From Sphingomonadales bacterium (lineage in GTDB: Bacteria; Pseudomonadota; Alphaproteobacteria; Sphingomonadales; Sphingomonadaceae): a DNA stretch of 32,122 nucleotides. The stretch covers positions 1 to 32,122 of the forward strand of contig JAIXQY010000199.1 of assembly GCA_027485485.1 (NCBI GenBank), in the 5' to 3' direction. The notes beneath the pieces were generated by a model, which was not told the origin of the DNA, did not search any database, and worked only from the letters and a program-made list of their open reading frames with translations. Each line of letters starts with the position of its first letter. The stretch's first letter is position 1. The position numbers were made by a program, and so were the translations under genes. Below, in pieces: positions 7,497 through 14,947 of the stretch.

Positions 7497-10039
7497 ACCC
7501 CTGGGCTGTCCTGGGCCTGCCGCCGGGCGCGGACCGCGACGCCATCCGCCGCGCCTATGCCAGGAAGCTGAAGGGCGTGAATCCGGAGGATGATCCCGAA
7601 GGCTTCATGGCCCTGCGCGCCGCCCATGATGCGGCGCTGGAGCAGCTGAAATGGCAGCAGACATGGCCGGATGACGACGAGGACGCCGAGGACGCGCCCG
7701 CCCCGGCCGCAGCCACGGCGCCGGCCTTTGCCTGGGATCTGCCACCGGCCGACGTGGCCGAGCCGGCGCCCGATCCGATGCAGGCGGCGCTGGAGGCCGA
7801 ACTTGCCGCCGATCAGGCCGATCTGCGCAGCCGCCAGCAGGCCCTGATCGATGTGATCGATGGCGGCGGTGATCAGGCGTCACAGCATGGTGCGCTGGAT
7901 CGGCTGCTGGCCGCCCCGGCCCTGATCGACATCATGGCGCGCGATCGCATCGAAGCCTGGGTGGCCGCCGTGCTGGCCGATCGGCTGCCGGCCAGCGATC
8001 CGGTGATCATCCATGCCATCGAACGCTTTGGCTGGGCCGAACTGCCGTTGGGCCAGCGCCCCGCCGATGTCGCCCGCTTGCTGCGCCGCCGCGAGGAGGG
8101 CGAGTTTGTTGCCGACATCGCCCGCCGCCACACGCCGCTGCACATCGGCTATCTGGCCTTGCGCGATCGGCCGGGGCCCAGCTGGTGGCGGCATCTGAAA
8201 GCGGTGTTCTCGGCCGAACCGGCGCAGACGCGGCAGATATTGGGTCTGGTGGATGGCCCGTTGCCCGGCATGGCCGATTGGCTGAACGGCGATGCCATCG
8301 CCTGGTGGCGCACCTATCACAGCATCCCGCGGCTGCGGCTGTGGATGATCGTCACCATGATCCCGCTGGCATCGCTGCTGCTGGTGGGCGTGGTGGCCGC
8401 TGCGGACTGGCCGCAAGTGGCGCAGGCGGGGTTCAGTTTGCTGGTTTGGGCCTCACCCTGGGGCCTGTTGTGGCTGCTTCGCCGCCGGCTGGCGTGGCAG
8501 GCGGATTGGGATCGGCCCGAATGGCATTATGCCGCTTGGCCAATGGCGGTGCTGGCGCTGCCGGTGCTGGCGGCGGCCTGGCCGGCCATGCCGGTGGTCG
8601 CGCCGGTGTTTCTGCTGCCGTTCCTGCTGGTGGTAAGCTGGACCATCTTGGCCAATGATCGGCTGCAGCCGGATGACTGGCGCGATCTGGTGCCTGGCCT
8701 GGTGCGCAGCCAGCCGGCCTGGCTGTTGCTGGCGCTGCTGGTGAGCGGCGCACCGGCCAGCGATGGGCTGGGGGCGGTGCGGGCGCTGGCGATGGCGGGC
8801 TGCGCGCTGGCCTGGTGGCAGGCGGGTGATCAGATCAGCTGGGCGGCGCGGCGGCTGCTGTCCCGTTGGGGTGAACTTCTGGGCGGTGCGCTGGCGCCGT
8901 GGCTGGTGCTGGCCGCCGGCGGCGTGGCGGCGCTGTCGATCCTGGGGCTGGCGCTGATCGATGCCGGGTTGGTCGGCCGGGCGCTCGGCCTGCTGGCGCT
9001 GCCGATGCTGGCCTGCCTGGTGGCACTGCGGATGACCGGCGGCTGGCTGCAACTTGGCCCGTTGGCAGCATTGGCCGGGCTGGTGCTGCTCACCCTGGAA
9101 CTGATCAGCTGGATCGATCCCAGCATGACGGGGGCGGGCGGCATCGTGGCGGGCCTGGGCGAAACCTCGTGGTTGATCGATGATCGCACCGGCCTGCCGC
9201 GCAGCGGGCTGATCTTCGTGGCGGTGTTTGCCGTCACCAGCCTGTGGCGCGGCCTGCGCGGGGAGACCGCCAACAACGGCGGCTGGACATCGCGGCTGGT
9301 CATCATCGGCATTGCCATTGCCACTGTGGTGGGCATCAGCCTGTTTTATCCGGCCAGCCCGGATCGCCGCCCCAGCCGTGCGCCGGTGGCGCAACCGGGC
9401 CTGTCGCAGCCGGCCAAACCGGATGGGGACACGCGCCTGTGGCTGGATGATGCCACGCTGATGCCGCAACTGCCGCCGGGTGAATATGCCTATGAGGTGC
9501 GCCTGGTGGTGGATCAGAAGGGGCGGGTGATATTCTGCTCCATGGCCCGGTCCTCCGGGGTTGCCGGGCTCGACAAGGCGCTGTGCGATCAGCTGAAAGC
9601 GCGGGCCCGCTTCAAGCCGGGCCTGAACGATGCCGGCGCACCCATGGCCACGGTGGAATTCTTCTCGGGCCGGGTGCGCCGTGTGGCTCCAGCCGCCGCG
9701 CCGCCGGTGCCGCCCATCAGCTGCCCAGTCGCCACGGGCAGCGGGCCGATGGTGGCCGAACCCTGCATGCCGGATCGCTGGTTCTACGACGGCAGCTATC
9801 CCCCGGCGGCGCAGGCGGCCGGGCTCAGCGGCACGGTGGGCTATCGGCTGGAGGTTGGGCTGGATGGCCGGGTGGCGGAGTGCCACATCGATGCCTCAAG
9901 CGGCCATGCCAGCCTGGATGCCGGCACCTGCCAGCTGCTGCGGCGCCGGGCGCGCTTTGTGCCGGCGCGCGATGTCGACGGCAGCGCCATGGCCTGGACC
10001 TATCGCGGATCGATCCGCTGGATGCTCAGCGACCGCTGA
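7493..10039 (+). CDS. J-domain-like polytopic membrane protein with two TonB-C-like domains
   Basis: An 848-residue fusion starting at GTG 7493, overlapping the hscC stop. Residues 1-45 (NPWAVLGLPPGADRDAIRRA, then AYARKLKGVNPEDDPEGF) match a DjlB/DjlC-type J-domain in which the HPD motif is replaced by NPE. An acidic Ala/Pro linker and a soluble helical region (about 95-275) follow. Then come roughly ten hydrophobic segments between residues 283 and 620 (for example IVTMIPLASLLLVGVVAA). After the last one are two repeats resembling the TonB C-terminal fold: about 650-730 (YEVRLVVDQKGRVIFCSM) and 759-848 (YPPAAQAAGLSGTVGYRLEV). Each has a cysteine pair. The topology inferred is J-domain in the cytoplasm recruiting HscC and TonB-C-like domains in the periplasm. 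The function is unknown. Confidence 0.85.
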   Translation: MNPWAVLGLPPGADRDAIRRAYARKLKGVNPEDDPEGFMALRAAHDAALEQLKWQQTWPDDDEDAEDAPAPAAATAPAFAWDLPPADVAEPAPDPMQAALEAELAADQADLRSRQQALIDVIDGGGDQASQHGALDRLLAAPALIDIMARDRIEAWVAAVLADRLPASDPVIIHAIERFGWAELPLGQRPADVARLLRRREEGEFVADIARRHTPLHIGYLALRDRPGPSWWRHLKAVFSAEPAQTRQILGLVDGPLPGMADWLNGDAIAWWRTYHSIPRLRLWMIVTMIPLASLLLVGVVAAADWPQVAQAGFSLLVWASPWGLLWLLRRRLAWQADWDRPEWHYAAWPMAVLALPVLAAAWPAMPVVAPVFLLPFLLVVSWTILANDRLQPDDWRDLVPGLVRSQPAWLLLALLVSGAPASDGLGAVRALAMAGCALAWWQAGDQISWAARRLLSRWGELLGGALAPWLVLAAGGVAALSILGLALIDAGLVGRALGLLALPMLACLVALRMTGGWLQLGPLAALAGLVLLTLELISWIDPSMTGAGGIVAGLGETSWLIDDRTGLPRSGLIFVAVFAVTSLWRGLRGETANNGGWTSRLVIIGIAIATVVGISLFYPASPDRRPSRAPVAQPGLSQPAKPDGDTRLWLDDATLMPQLPPGEYAYEVRLVVDQKGRVIFCSMARSSGVAGLDKALCDQLKARARFKPGLNDAGAPMATVEFFSGRVRRVAPAAAPPVPPISCPVATGSGPMVAEPCMPDRWFYDGSYPPAAQAAGLSGTVGYRLEVGLDGRVAECHIDASSGHASLDAGTCQLLRRRARFVPARDVDGSAMAWTYRGSIRWMLSDR

Positions 10040-10042
10040 ACC

Positions 10043-10095
10043 CTGTCACGAATCGGTCACGAATCGCGTGATTCGGGCACAAAGTCACGAAATCG
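10043..10095 (+). promoter_or_regulatory. Tandem GTCACGAATCG repeats, possible regulator-binding site
   Basis: GTCACGAATCG occurs twice back to back (10045-10055 and 10056-10066), an 11-base period, and a near copy GTCACGAAATCG lies at 10084-10095. Written as heptamers the first two are CTGTCAC and CGGTCAC separated by four bases, the layout of a PHO box. A short palindrome CGAATC-GCGT-GATTCG overlaps the second copy (10060-10075). The site lies just after the J-domain gene and about 560 bases before the flp start. Which gene it controls is not clear. Confidence 0.4.
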
Positions 10096-10460
10096 GGCGG
10101 CATCCGGTAATTTTCGTGCGCAAAATCAGTTAACAACTGCAACTTTCTGCCGAAAAATGCGGGCCAAATGGCGTGCGACATAGGCGACCAAATGGCCAAA
10201 CTTATGACATTCCGCCTGCCAACAAAAGTTAAGCGCCAGCCGTGCGGAATGAGCCGGAAAATGAGTTTCAAGCCATTGATAACTAAACACTAAATGGCTG
10301 AAACACGATCAGGTAAGGGCAATTGAGTCTTGGTGAAGGGCGATGCCCAAGTGCTTGGAAAATGACGCATGCCCGTATTAATCAATTTCCAGAAACGAAT
10401 GTTATCGCCAAGAAAGAACTGTAAACAGCATTAGCATTAATGAATATTATCGCAAGTATT

Positions 10461-10489
10461 TTGGTCATTGTGCCCAGAAAAAATATCCA
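10461..10489 (+). promoter_or_regulatory. Weak sigma70-like promoter candidate for flp
   Basis: TTGGTC at 10461-10466 and TATCCA at 10484-10489 are separated by 17 bases in an AT-rich stretch, about 140 bases before the pilin start. Alternatives such as TTGTGC at 10468 and CATAAT at 10488 overlap it with poorer spacing. This is only a pattern match, and alphaproteobacterial promoters are often degenerate. Confidence 0.22.
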
Positions 10490-10525
10490 TAATGAATGTT
10501 CTCGGGATACCGGCCGGAGGAAGCA

Positions 10526-10609
10526 GTGGTTTCATCCGATCGGCATCAACGGTGGTCCCCTTGGCGGAAGTATTTTTCTGTCAGGTCATTAATCCGGCTG
10601 CGGCCGTAA
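10526..10609 (+). CDS. Possible 27-codon leader peptide upstream of flp
   Basis: A strong GGAGG (10516-10520) lies five bases before a GTG at 10526, which opens 27 codons ending in TAA at 10607-10609, 17 bases before the pilin start. The predicted peptide is rich in arginine and tryptophan (VSSDRHQRWSPWRKYF) and matches nothing I know. It could be a translated leader affecting flp translation, or the GGAGG could be fortuitous. Confidence 0.22.
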   Translation: MVSSDRHQRWSPWRKYFSVRSLIRLRP

Positions 10610-10626
10610 CAGTGGGAAAATTGTCC

Positions 10627-10818
10627 ATGATGAAGATCCTCAAGAACCTGAAGCTCAACAAGTCGGGCGCTTCGGCCGCTGAATATGCTCTGATCGTCGC
10701 CGTTCTGGGCGGCTTGGTCGTCACCGGCGCCTCCACCTTCGGCACCGGCCTGAACAACGTGCTCAACGACGCCGGCACCGCCATGAACGCCGAGAAGGAC
10801 GCTGACTTCAGCAAGTAA
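10627..10818 (+). CDS. flp: Flp family type IVb pilin
   Basis: A 63-residue prepilin, the major subunit of the Tad pilus. It has a short basic leader (MMKILKNLKLNKSG), a prepilin-peptidase site after Gly14 with the diagnostic Glu-Tyr pair (SGASAAEYALIVAVLGGL), one hydrophobic helix and a small hydrophilic C-terminus. Two adjacent ATGs (10627, 10630) can serve as start; GGGA sits 10 bases before the first. It is the first gene of the Tad locus and is separated from cpaB by a strong hairpin, consistent with pilin being made in large excess. The peptidase that should process it is encoded at the far end of the locus (20455-20934). Confidence 0.95.
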   Translation: MMKILKNLKLNKSGASAAEYALIVAVLGGLVVTGASTFGTGLNNVLNDAGTAMNAEKDADFSK

Positions 10819-10826
10819 GCGCAGCT

Positions 10827-10860
10827 GGGCTGGTTGGGCAGGCGCCCAACCAGCCCTTCT
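10827..10860 (+). terminator. Strong hairpin terminator after flp
   Basis: A perfect 13-base inverted repeat, GGGCTGGTTGGGC (10827-10839) and GCCCAACCAGCCC (10844-10856), with a four-base loop is followed by TTCT. It starts 9 bases after the pilin stop. The T-run is poor, so it may terminate partially or protect the flp message 3' end while letting some transcription into cpaB. Confidence 0.8.
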
Positions 10861-11145
10861 GGCCACCAGCCAGGCGAGCAGCGCCCCCGGGAGCTGCCCA
10901 ACACAACGGTCCGACCAGGCGGCTGAAGCACGGGCAAGCCGCTGCCGTTTGGCACAAGCAAGGGTCCCACCCTTCGTATCAGGCACGGGACGCGTCATCC
11001 TTGGAGTGCGCCGGCATCTGGGCCGGACAGAACGACCGGCACAAGCCGGCGCAGAACTTCCAAGGGGTCATGACGTGCATACGCCCGGAACCTCAGCTTC
11101 TTCAGCGCGTGCCCTTGTGGCAGCGCCCGCGTGGACCCCGGCCTG
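10861..11145. other. Intergenic region between the flp terminator and cpaB
   Basis: 285 GC-rich bases with no gene I can support. Short open frames that cross it run into cpaB in the wrong frame and have no recognisable product. A separate promoter for cpaB and the downstream assembly genes may lie here, but I could not identify one; a TGGCAC word near 10952 lacks the matching -12 element of a sigma54 promoter. Confidence 0.5.
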
Positions 11146-12015
11146 ATGCGCCGCTCCTCCATCATCATGCTGATCGCGGCCGTGGCGCTTGGCCTGGTGG
11201 CCGTGCTGTTTGCCCGCACCTTCATGGGTGCCGGTGGCGACAGTGCCGCTGGCGGCCGCAACCTGCGCACCGTGCCAACCGTGGTGGCCAGTGCCGATAT
11301 CAATTTTGGTGAAAAGCTCACCCCGGCCAAGCTGAAGCTGGTCGAATGGCCGGCTGACAATGTGCCGGCCGGCAGCTTCCAGCGCATGGAAGATCTGACC
11401 AGCGGCATCGGCCGCACCGCAATGCGGCCGATTGTGGCCAACGAGATCCTCACCGAAAAATCCCTCGCCTCTGGCGCCAACCGGCTGTCCACCGCACCGC
11501 TGCTCAACCCGCAGATGCGCGCCATCGCGGTGCCGGTGAACGAAGTCACCGGCGTGTCGGGCCTGATCTTTCCCGGTGACCGGGTCGATGTGTTCTTCAC
11601 CCGCCAGCCGGAAGAAGCCATGCCGATTGGCGAACTTCTGGCCCAGGGCGCGCGGGTGCTGGCGGTTGGCACCGATACCAACCTTGGCAAGGAAAAGGCC
11701 GAGGTGGTGAAATCCGCCACGATCGAGGTTTCGCCTTTGCAGGCTCAGAAGATCAGTCTGGCGCTGACTGTGGGCACCATCAATCTGGTGCTGCGCCATT
11801 TCACCGATGAGGCCCGCGTGCGGCTGGAAACCGCCCAGGTGATGGACCTGAACGATGGCACGATCACCCGGCTGGTTCGCAAGCCAGCCAGCGGCGGCGG
11901 TGGCGGCGATGCCGCGCCGGCGGGCAACCGTGGTTCGGCAGCACCCGCCCCGCCGCGTGGCATCGTGGTCATGCGCGGCACCGATACCATAGTTCAGCCA
12001 GTGATGGGCCAATGA
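11146..12015 (+). CDS. cpaB: Flp pilus assembly protein CpaB (RcpC)
   Basis: A 289-residue periplasmic protein of the Tad secretion apparatus, anchored by an N-terminal membrane helix (MRRSSIIMLIAAVALGLVAV). Next comes an SAF-type domain (about 40-110; TVVASADINFGEKLTPAKLK) and the RcpC/CpaB core (PVNEVTGVSGLIFPGDRVDV). A Gly/Ala/Pro-rich linker lies near the C-terminus. I chose ATG 11146 because it gives the usual MRRSS start; a GTG at 11131 is possible, and neither has a clear ribosome site. It overlaps cpaC by four bases (ATGA). CpaB is thought to help place or stabilise the secretin. Confidence 0.93.
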   Translation: MRRSSIIMLIAAVALGLVAVLFARTFMGAGGDSAAGGRNLRTVPTVVASADINFGEKLTPAKLKLVEWPADNVPAGSFQRMEDLTSGIGRTAMRPIVANEILTEKSLASGANRLSTAPLLNPQMRAIAVPVNEVTGVSGLIFPGDRVDVFFTRQPEEAMPIGELLAQGARVLAVGTDTNLGKEKAEVVKSATIEVSPLQAQKISLALTVGTINLVLRHFTDEARVRLETAQVMDLNDGTITRLVRKPASGGGGGDAAPAGNRGSAAPAPPRGIVVMRGTDTIVQPVMGQ

Positions 12016-13406
12016 TGAAGCATCTGTTCCTGATGGCGGCCCTGCTCGCCCTGCCGCCAGCCGCTCCGGTTTGGGCGCAGGTTGCCAGCATGGATGCGCG
12101 CACCGGCCTGGCGCTGAACCTGCCGGTCAACAAGTCGCAAACCCTGCGGGTGCCGCGGCCCTTTGCCCGCGTGGCGATCGGCAACCCCGAGATTGCCGAT
12201 GTCTCGCCGGTCACCAGCACGGTGGCCTATCTGCTGGGCAAAAAGATCGGCACCACCAACCTGACCCTGTATGACAAGGCCGGCGGCGTGATCGCCGTGG
12301 TGGATGTGACTGTGGGCCCCGATGCGATGGGGCTGAAGCAGAAGCTGGCCGATATCTTGCCAACCGAAAGCCTGGGCGTGCAGGTGGCCAACGACAGTCT
12401 GATCCTTTCGGGCACCGCCTCCAGCGCGGCCGCCCTGCACCGTGCCGTCCAGATTGCTGAGGCCTATGCACCCAGAAAGGTGCTGAACATGGCCAGCCTT
12501 GGCACGGCGCAGCAGATCCTGTTGGAAGTGCGCTTTGCCGAAGTGCAGCGCGGCGCGGTGCAGGCGCTGGGCATCAACAGCCTGGCCTTTGGCGGCACCG
12601 CCCGCAACACGTTCACGCCTGAAGGCGTCCTCACCCCCGGCGGTCGGGTCGTCGGCCCCGGCACCGGGGTCAGCGGGGCCATCACCACCACGGTGCAATT
12701 GCCGGGCTTTGCGGTGAACTTCCAGGCACTGGAACGCCAGGGCCTGATCCGCACCCTGGCGCAGCCCAACATCATCGCCCTGTCGGGCGAAACCGCCAAC
12801 TTTCTGGCTGGCGGCGAGTTTCCGGTGCCCACCGGCGTGACGCAGAATGGCCAGATCACCATCGAATTCAAACAGTTCGGCGTGGCGCTGGCGTTCACGC
12901 CCACCTTGCTGGAAGATGGAATGATCAATCTGCTGGTGGCGCCCGAAGTCTCCAGCCTTGATCCCGCCGCCGGGATCGATCTCAACAGCTTCCGCATTCC
13001 GGGCCTGAAGGTCAGACGCGCCCGCACCACGCTGGAACTGCGCGACGGCCAGACCTTTGCGCTGGCCGGCCTGATTCAGAATGACTTCCGCGACACCATC
13101 AACCGGGTGCCGCTGCTGGGCCGCATTCCGATTCTGGGGGCGTTGTTCCGTTCCAGCGGCTTCGAGCGGCTGGAAACCGAGCTGGTGATCCTGGTGACCC
13201 CGCGCCTGGTGCGGCCGGTGGCGGCCGGCGGCGGCCTGGAAGTGCCGACCGACAAGACGCATGAACCCACCGACGGCGAGTTTTTCCTGTTGGGCATGGA
13301 CAGTCGCGCCGGCCCCGGTGGCCCGGCCTTGCCACTGCCCGGCCCGCCCAGCGCCATCAACAAGCCGGGCGGCGTTGCCGCCGATCACGGCCACATCGTG
13401 AGGTGA
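12012..13406 (+). CDS. cpaC: Tad pilus outer membrane secretin CpaC (RcpA)
   Basis: A 464-residue secretin that forms the outer membrane pore of the Tad pilus. Residues 1-22 are a signal peptide (MMKHLFLMAALLALPPAAPV). The N-terminal pilus-secretin domain (about 30-100) includes RVAIGNPEIADVSPV, followed by a BON-like segment (LGVQVANDSLILSGTAS) and the secretin core (about 165-400) ending in the signature VPLLGRIPILGALFRS near residue 366. The ATG overlaps the cpaB stop. The C-terminus after the pore domain is proline/glycine-rich. There is no lipobox, so a pilotin may be needed. Confidence 0.95.
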   Translation: MMKHLFLMAALLALPPAAPVWAQVASMDARTGLALNLPVNKSQTLRVPRPFARVAIGNPEIADVSPVTSTVAYLLGKKIGTTNLTLYDKAGGVIAVVDVTVGPDAMGLKQKLADILPTESLGVQVANDSLILSGTASSAAALHRAVQIAEAYAPRKVLNMASLGTAQQILLEVRFAEVQRGAVQALGINSLAFGGTARNTFTPEGVLTPGGRVVGPGTGVSGAITTTVQLPGFAVNFQALERQGLIRTLAQPNIIALSGETANFLAGGEFPVPTGVTQNGQITIEFKQFGVALAFTPTLLEDGMINLLVAPEVSSLDPAAGIDLNSFRIPGLKVRRARTTLELRDGQTFALAGLIQNDFRDTINRVPLLGRIPILGALFRSSGFERLETELVILVTPRLVRPVAAGGGLEVPTDKTHEPTDGEFFLLGMDSRAGPGGPALPLPGPPSAINKPGGVAADHGHIVR

Positions 13407-13409
13407 TGC

Positions 13410-13715
13410 GTGCATAAGATCAAAATCATGTCCGCTTGCCTGCTGATGGTTGGCGCTGCCGCCGAAGCCGGCGCCGCCGATCCCAAGCTGGGCAAGAGCG
13501 TGCAGAACAATATCGTGGCGATGACAGTTGATCTGAACCCCAGCTATGCCGGGATCAAGATCGAAGGCGGCACCGGCGTGTTGGCGGAAAGCGCCATCAC
13601 CCGTTATCGCAATGGTCGGGTGACCCCGCTGCAATCGCTGGGCGGCACCTCGGCGATCGGCAACAATGCCCAGCAGAATGCCGGCGCGCCGGCCGCCAAC
13701 GCCGGGCCGCGCTGA
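13410..13715 (+). CDS. Small secreted protein of unknown function in the Tad operon
   Basis: A 101-residue product starting at GTG 13410, preceded by GAGGTGATGC. It has a signal peptide ending about AEAGA and a mature domain of about 75 residues (NNIVAMTVDLNPSYAGIKIE; GNGR-type turns), finishing in an Asn/Ala-rich tail. There is no lipobox, unlike CpaD. It sits exactly where cpaD usually lies, between cpaC and cpaE, and overlaps the cpaE start by one base (TGATG), so it is firmly part of the operon. I do not recognise the family. It may replace or accompany CpaD at the secretin, or be a separate periplasmic pilus factor. Confidence 0.75.
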   Translation: MHKIKIMSACLLMVGAAAEAGAADPKLGKSVQNNIVAMTVDLNPSYAGIKIEGGTGVLAESAITRYRNGRVTPLQSLGGTSAIGNNAQQNAGAPAANAGPR

Positions 13716-14947
13716 TGGCGCTGTTGGCGCGTCTTGGGGCTTTTTCCGGCAAGGCGACCGGGCCGGCCGTGGCGGCGGTGCCGCGCGAAGGCGCCGAACT
13801 GCGGGTGACCATGGTGCTGGCCCCGCAAACCGCCGCCAAGCTCGATTCGGGCCGGCTGGCGGCGCTCACCGCCGAAGTCCGCGTGCTTGATACCGGCTTT
13901 GCCGCCTTCGCGGCCAATGCGCCGCTGATCCGCCGCACCGATCTGCTGGTGGTGCAGCTTGATCCCGACAATGCCGCCGATGTGGCCGCCCTCGAGAGCT
14001 TTGCGGCGGGTCCGGGCCAGCGCATTCCGGTGGTGGCGGCGGTGGAAAATCTGACGATCTCGGCCACCCGCACCCTGCTGCGCTCCAGCATCGCCGATGT
14101 GTTGCCAATCCCGTTTTCGCTGGAAGAGCTCGCTCAGGCCATTGATGCCGGGCGCGACCGCGTCAGCCGCGCGGCCACCGGTGGCGGCCCGGCGCATCAG
14201 GCCAATATCATCGCCGTGCAGGGCGCACTGGGCGGCATGGGCACCAGCATGGTGGCCACCCAGCTGGCCCAGATCTGGGCGGCGGATCGCCAGGTGCTGT
14301 TGATCGATCTGGATGTGCAGCGCGGCAATGCGGCGCTCTATCTCAATCTCAAGCCCCGGCTCAGCATCGCTGATCTGATCGAAGCCGAAGACCGGCTGGA
14401 TGCCGAATTCCTGCGCATGGTGGTGGAACGCCATCAGACCGGGCTGGGCGTGGTGGCCGCCCCGGCCGACATGAACCCATTGGATGCGCTCACGCCGGAA
14501 TTCATCGAACGCCTGCTCGATGTGGCGGCGCAGAATTATGATCTGGTGCTGCTCGACATGCCGGGCGTGTGGATCGACTGGTCGGCCGCGGCCATGCAGA
14601 AGGCCGATCTCATCCTGCTGGTCTCGCAGATGACGGTTTCGGGTGTGCAACAGGGCCGCCGCCAGCTGGATGTGCTGGAAGCCAATAATCTGGGTGAACG
14701 GGTGCGGCTGGTGATGAACCGCATGACGCCGGGGCTGTTCGGTAAGTATGATCTCACCGATGCCGAACAGGTGCTGCGCAACAAGATCCACACGGCGCTC
14801 TCCAACGATTATCCCACCGTTTCGGCGGCGCTGGATGAAGGCAAGGCCGTGGGGCAGATGAAGCTGAAAGCCCGCATCGATAAGGAATTGCGCGGCCTGG
14901 CCGCCGGCCTGGTGCAGGATCTGGCAGCGGTTGAGGTGGGCGCATGA
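13715..14947 (+). CDS. cpaE: Pilus localisation ATPase-like protein CpaE (TadZ)
   Basis: A 410-residue protein that positions the Tad machine at the pole. Residues 1-145 form a degenerate receiver-like domain (TDLLVVQLDPDNAADVAALE). A MinD/ParA-type domain follows, with GALGGMGTSMVATQLAQ at about 169-185, LLIDLDVQRGNAALYL and YDLVLLDMPG. The deviant Walker A has Leu and Thr where active ParA-type ATPases keep lysines, so nucleotide hydrolysis may be weak or absent, as is reported for some TadZ/CpaE proteins. The start overlaps the preceding stop by one base and the end overlaps cpaF by four. Confidence 0.93.
   Translation: MALLARLGAFSGKATGPAVAAVPREGAELRVTMVLAPQTAAKLDSGRLAALTAEVRVLDTGFAAFAANAPLIRRTDLLVVQLDPDNAADVAALESFAAGPGQRIPVVAAVENLTISATRTLLRSSIADVLPIPFSLEELAQAIDAGRDRVSRAATGGGPAHQANIIAVQGALGGMGTSMVATQLAQIWAADRQVLLIDLDVQRGNAALYLNLKPRLSIADLIEAEDRLDAEFLRMVVERHQTGLGVVAAPADMNPLDALTPEFIERLLDVAAQNYDLVLLDMPGVWIDWSAAAMQKADLILLVSQMTVSGVQQGRRQLDVLEANNLGERVRLVMNRMTPGLFGKYDLTDAEQVLRNKIHTALSNDYPTVSAALDEGKAVGQMKLKARIDKELRGLAAGLVQDLAAVEVGA

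Larger units (their letters stand above)
10040..10626. other. Long AT-rich intergenic leader upstream of the Tad pilus locus
   Basis: This 587-base gap is markedly richer in A and T than the surrounding genes, especially 10100-10500. I see no convincing long gene in it. It contains tandem GTCACGAATCG repeats at its left end, several copies of an AAATGGC word (around 10163, 10190 and 10292), a weak promoter-like pair near 10461-10489, and a purine-rich GGAGG before a short open frame at 10526. Such a leader would fit a regulated promoter region for the pilin gene, possibly with a long 5' untranslated region. Confidence 0.7.

Noticed and set aside
8453-9886. A 477-codon minus-strand open frame opposite the J-domain fusion
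   Set aside because: Composition is that of an antisense shadow and it lies wholly within a coupled plus-strand gene.
10940-10975. A sigma54-like TGGCAC word upstream of cpaB
   Set aside because: The required GC element at the -12 position with correct spacing is absent.
11001-11312. A 103-codon frame overlapping the start of cpaB
   Set aside because: It lies largely within cpaB in another frame and its His/Arg/Pro-rich translation resembles nothing; AAGGGGTC before its inner ATG at 11069 looks fortuitous.
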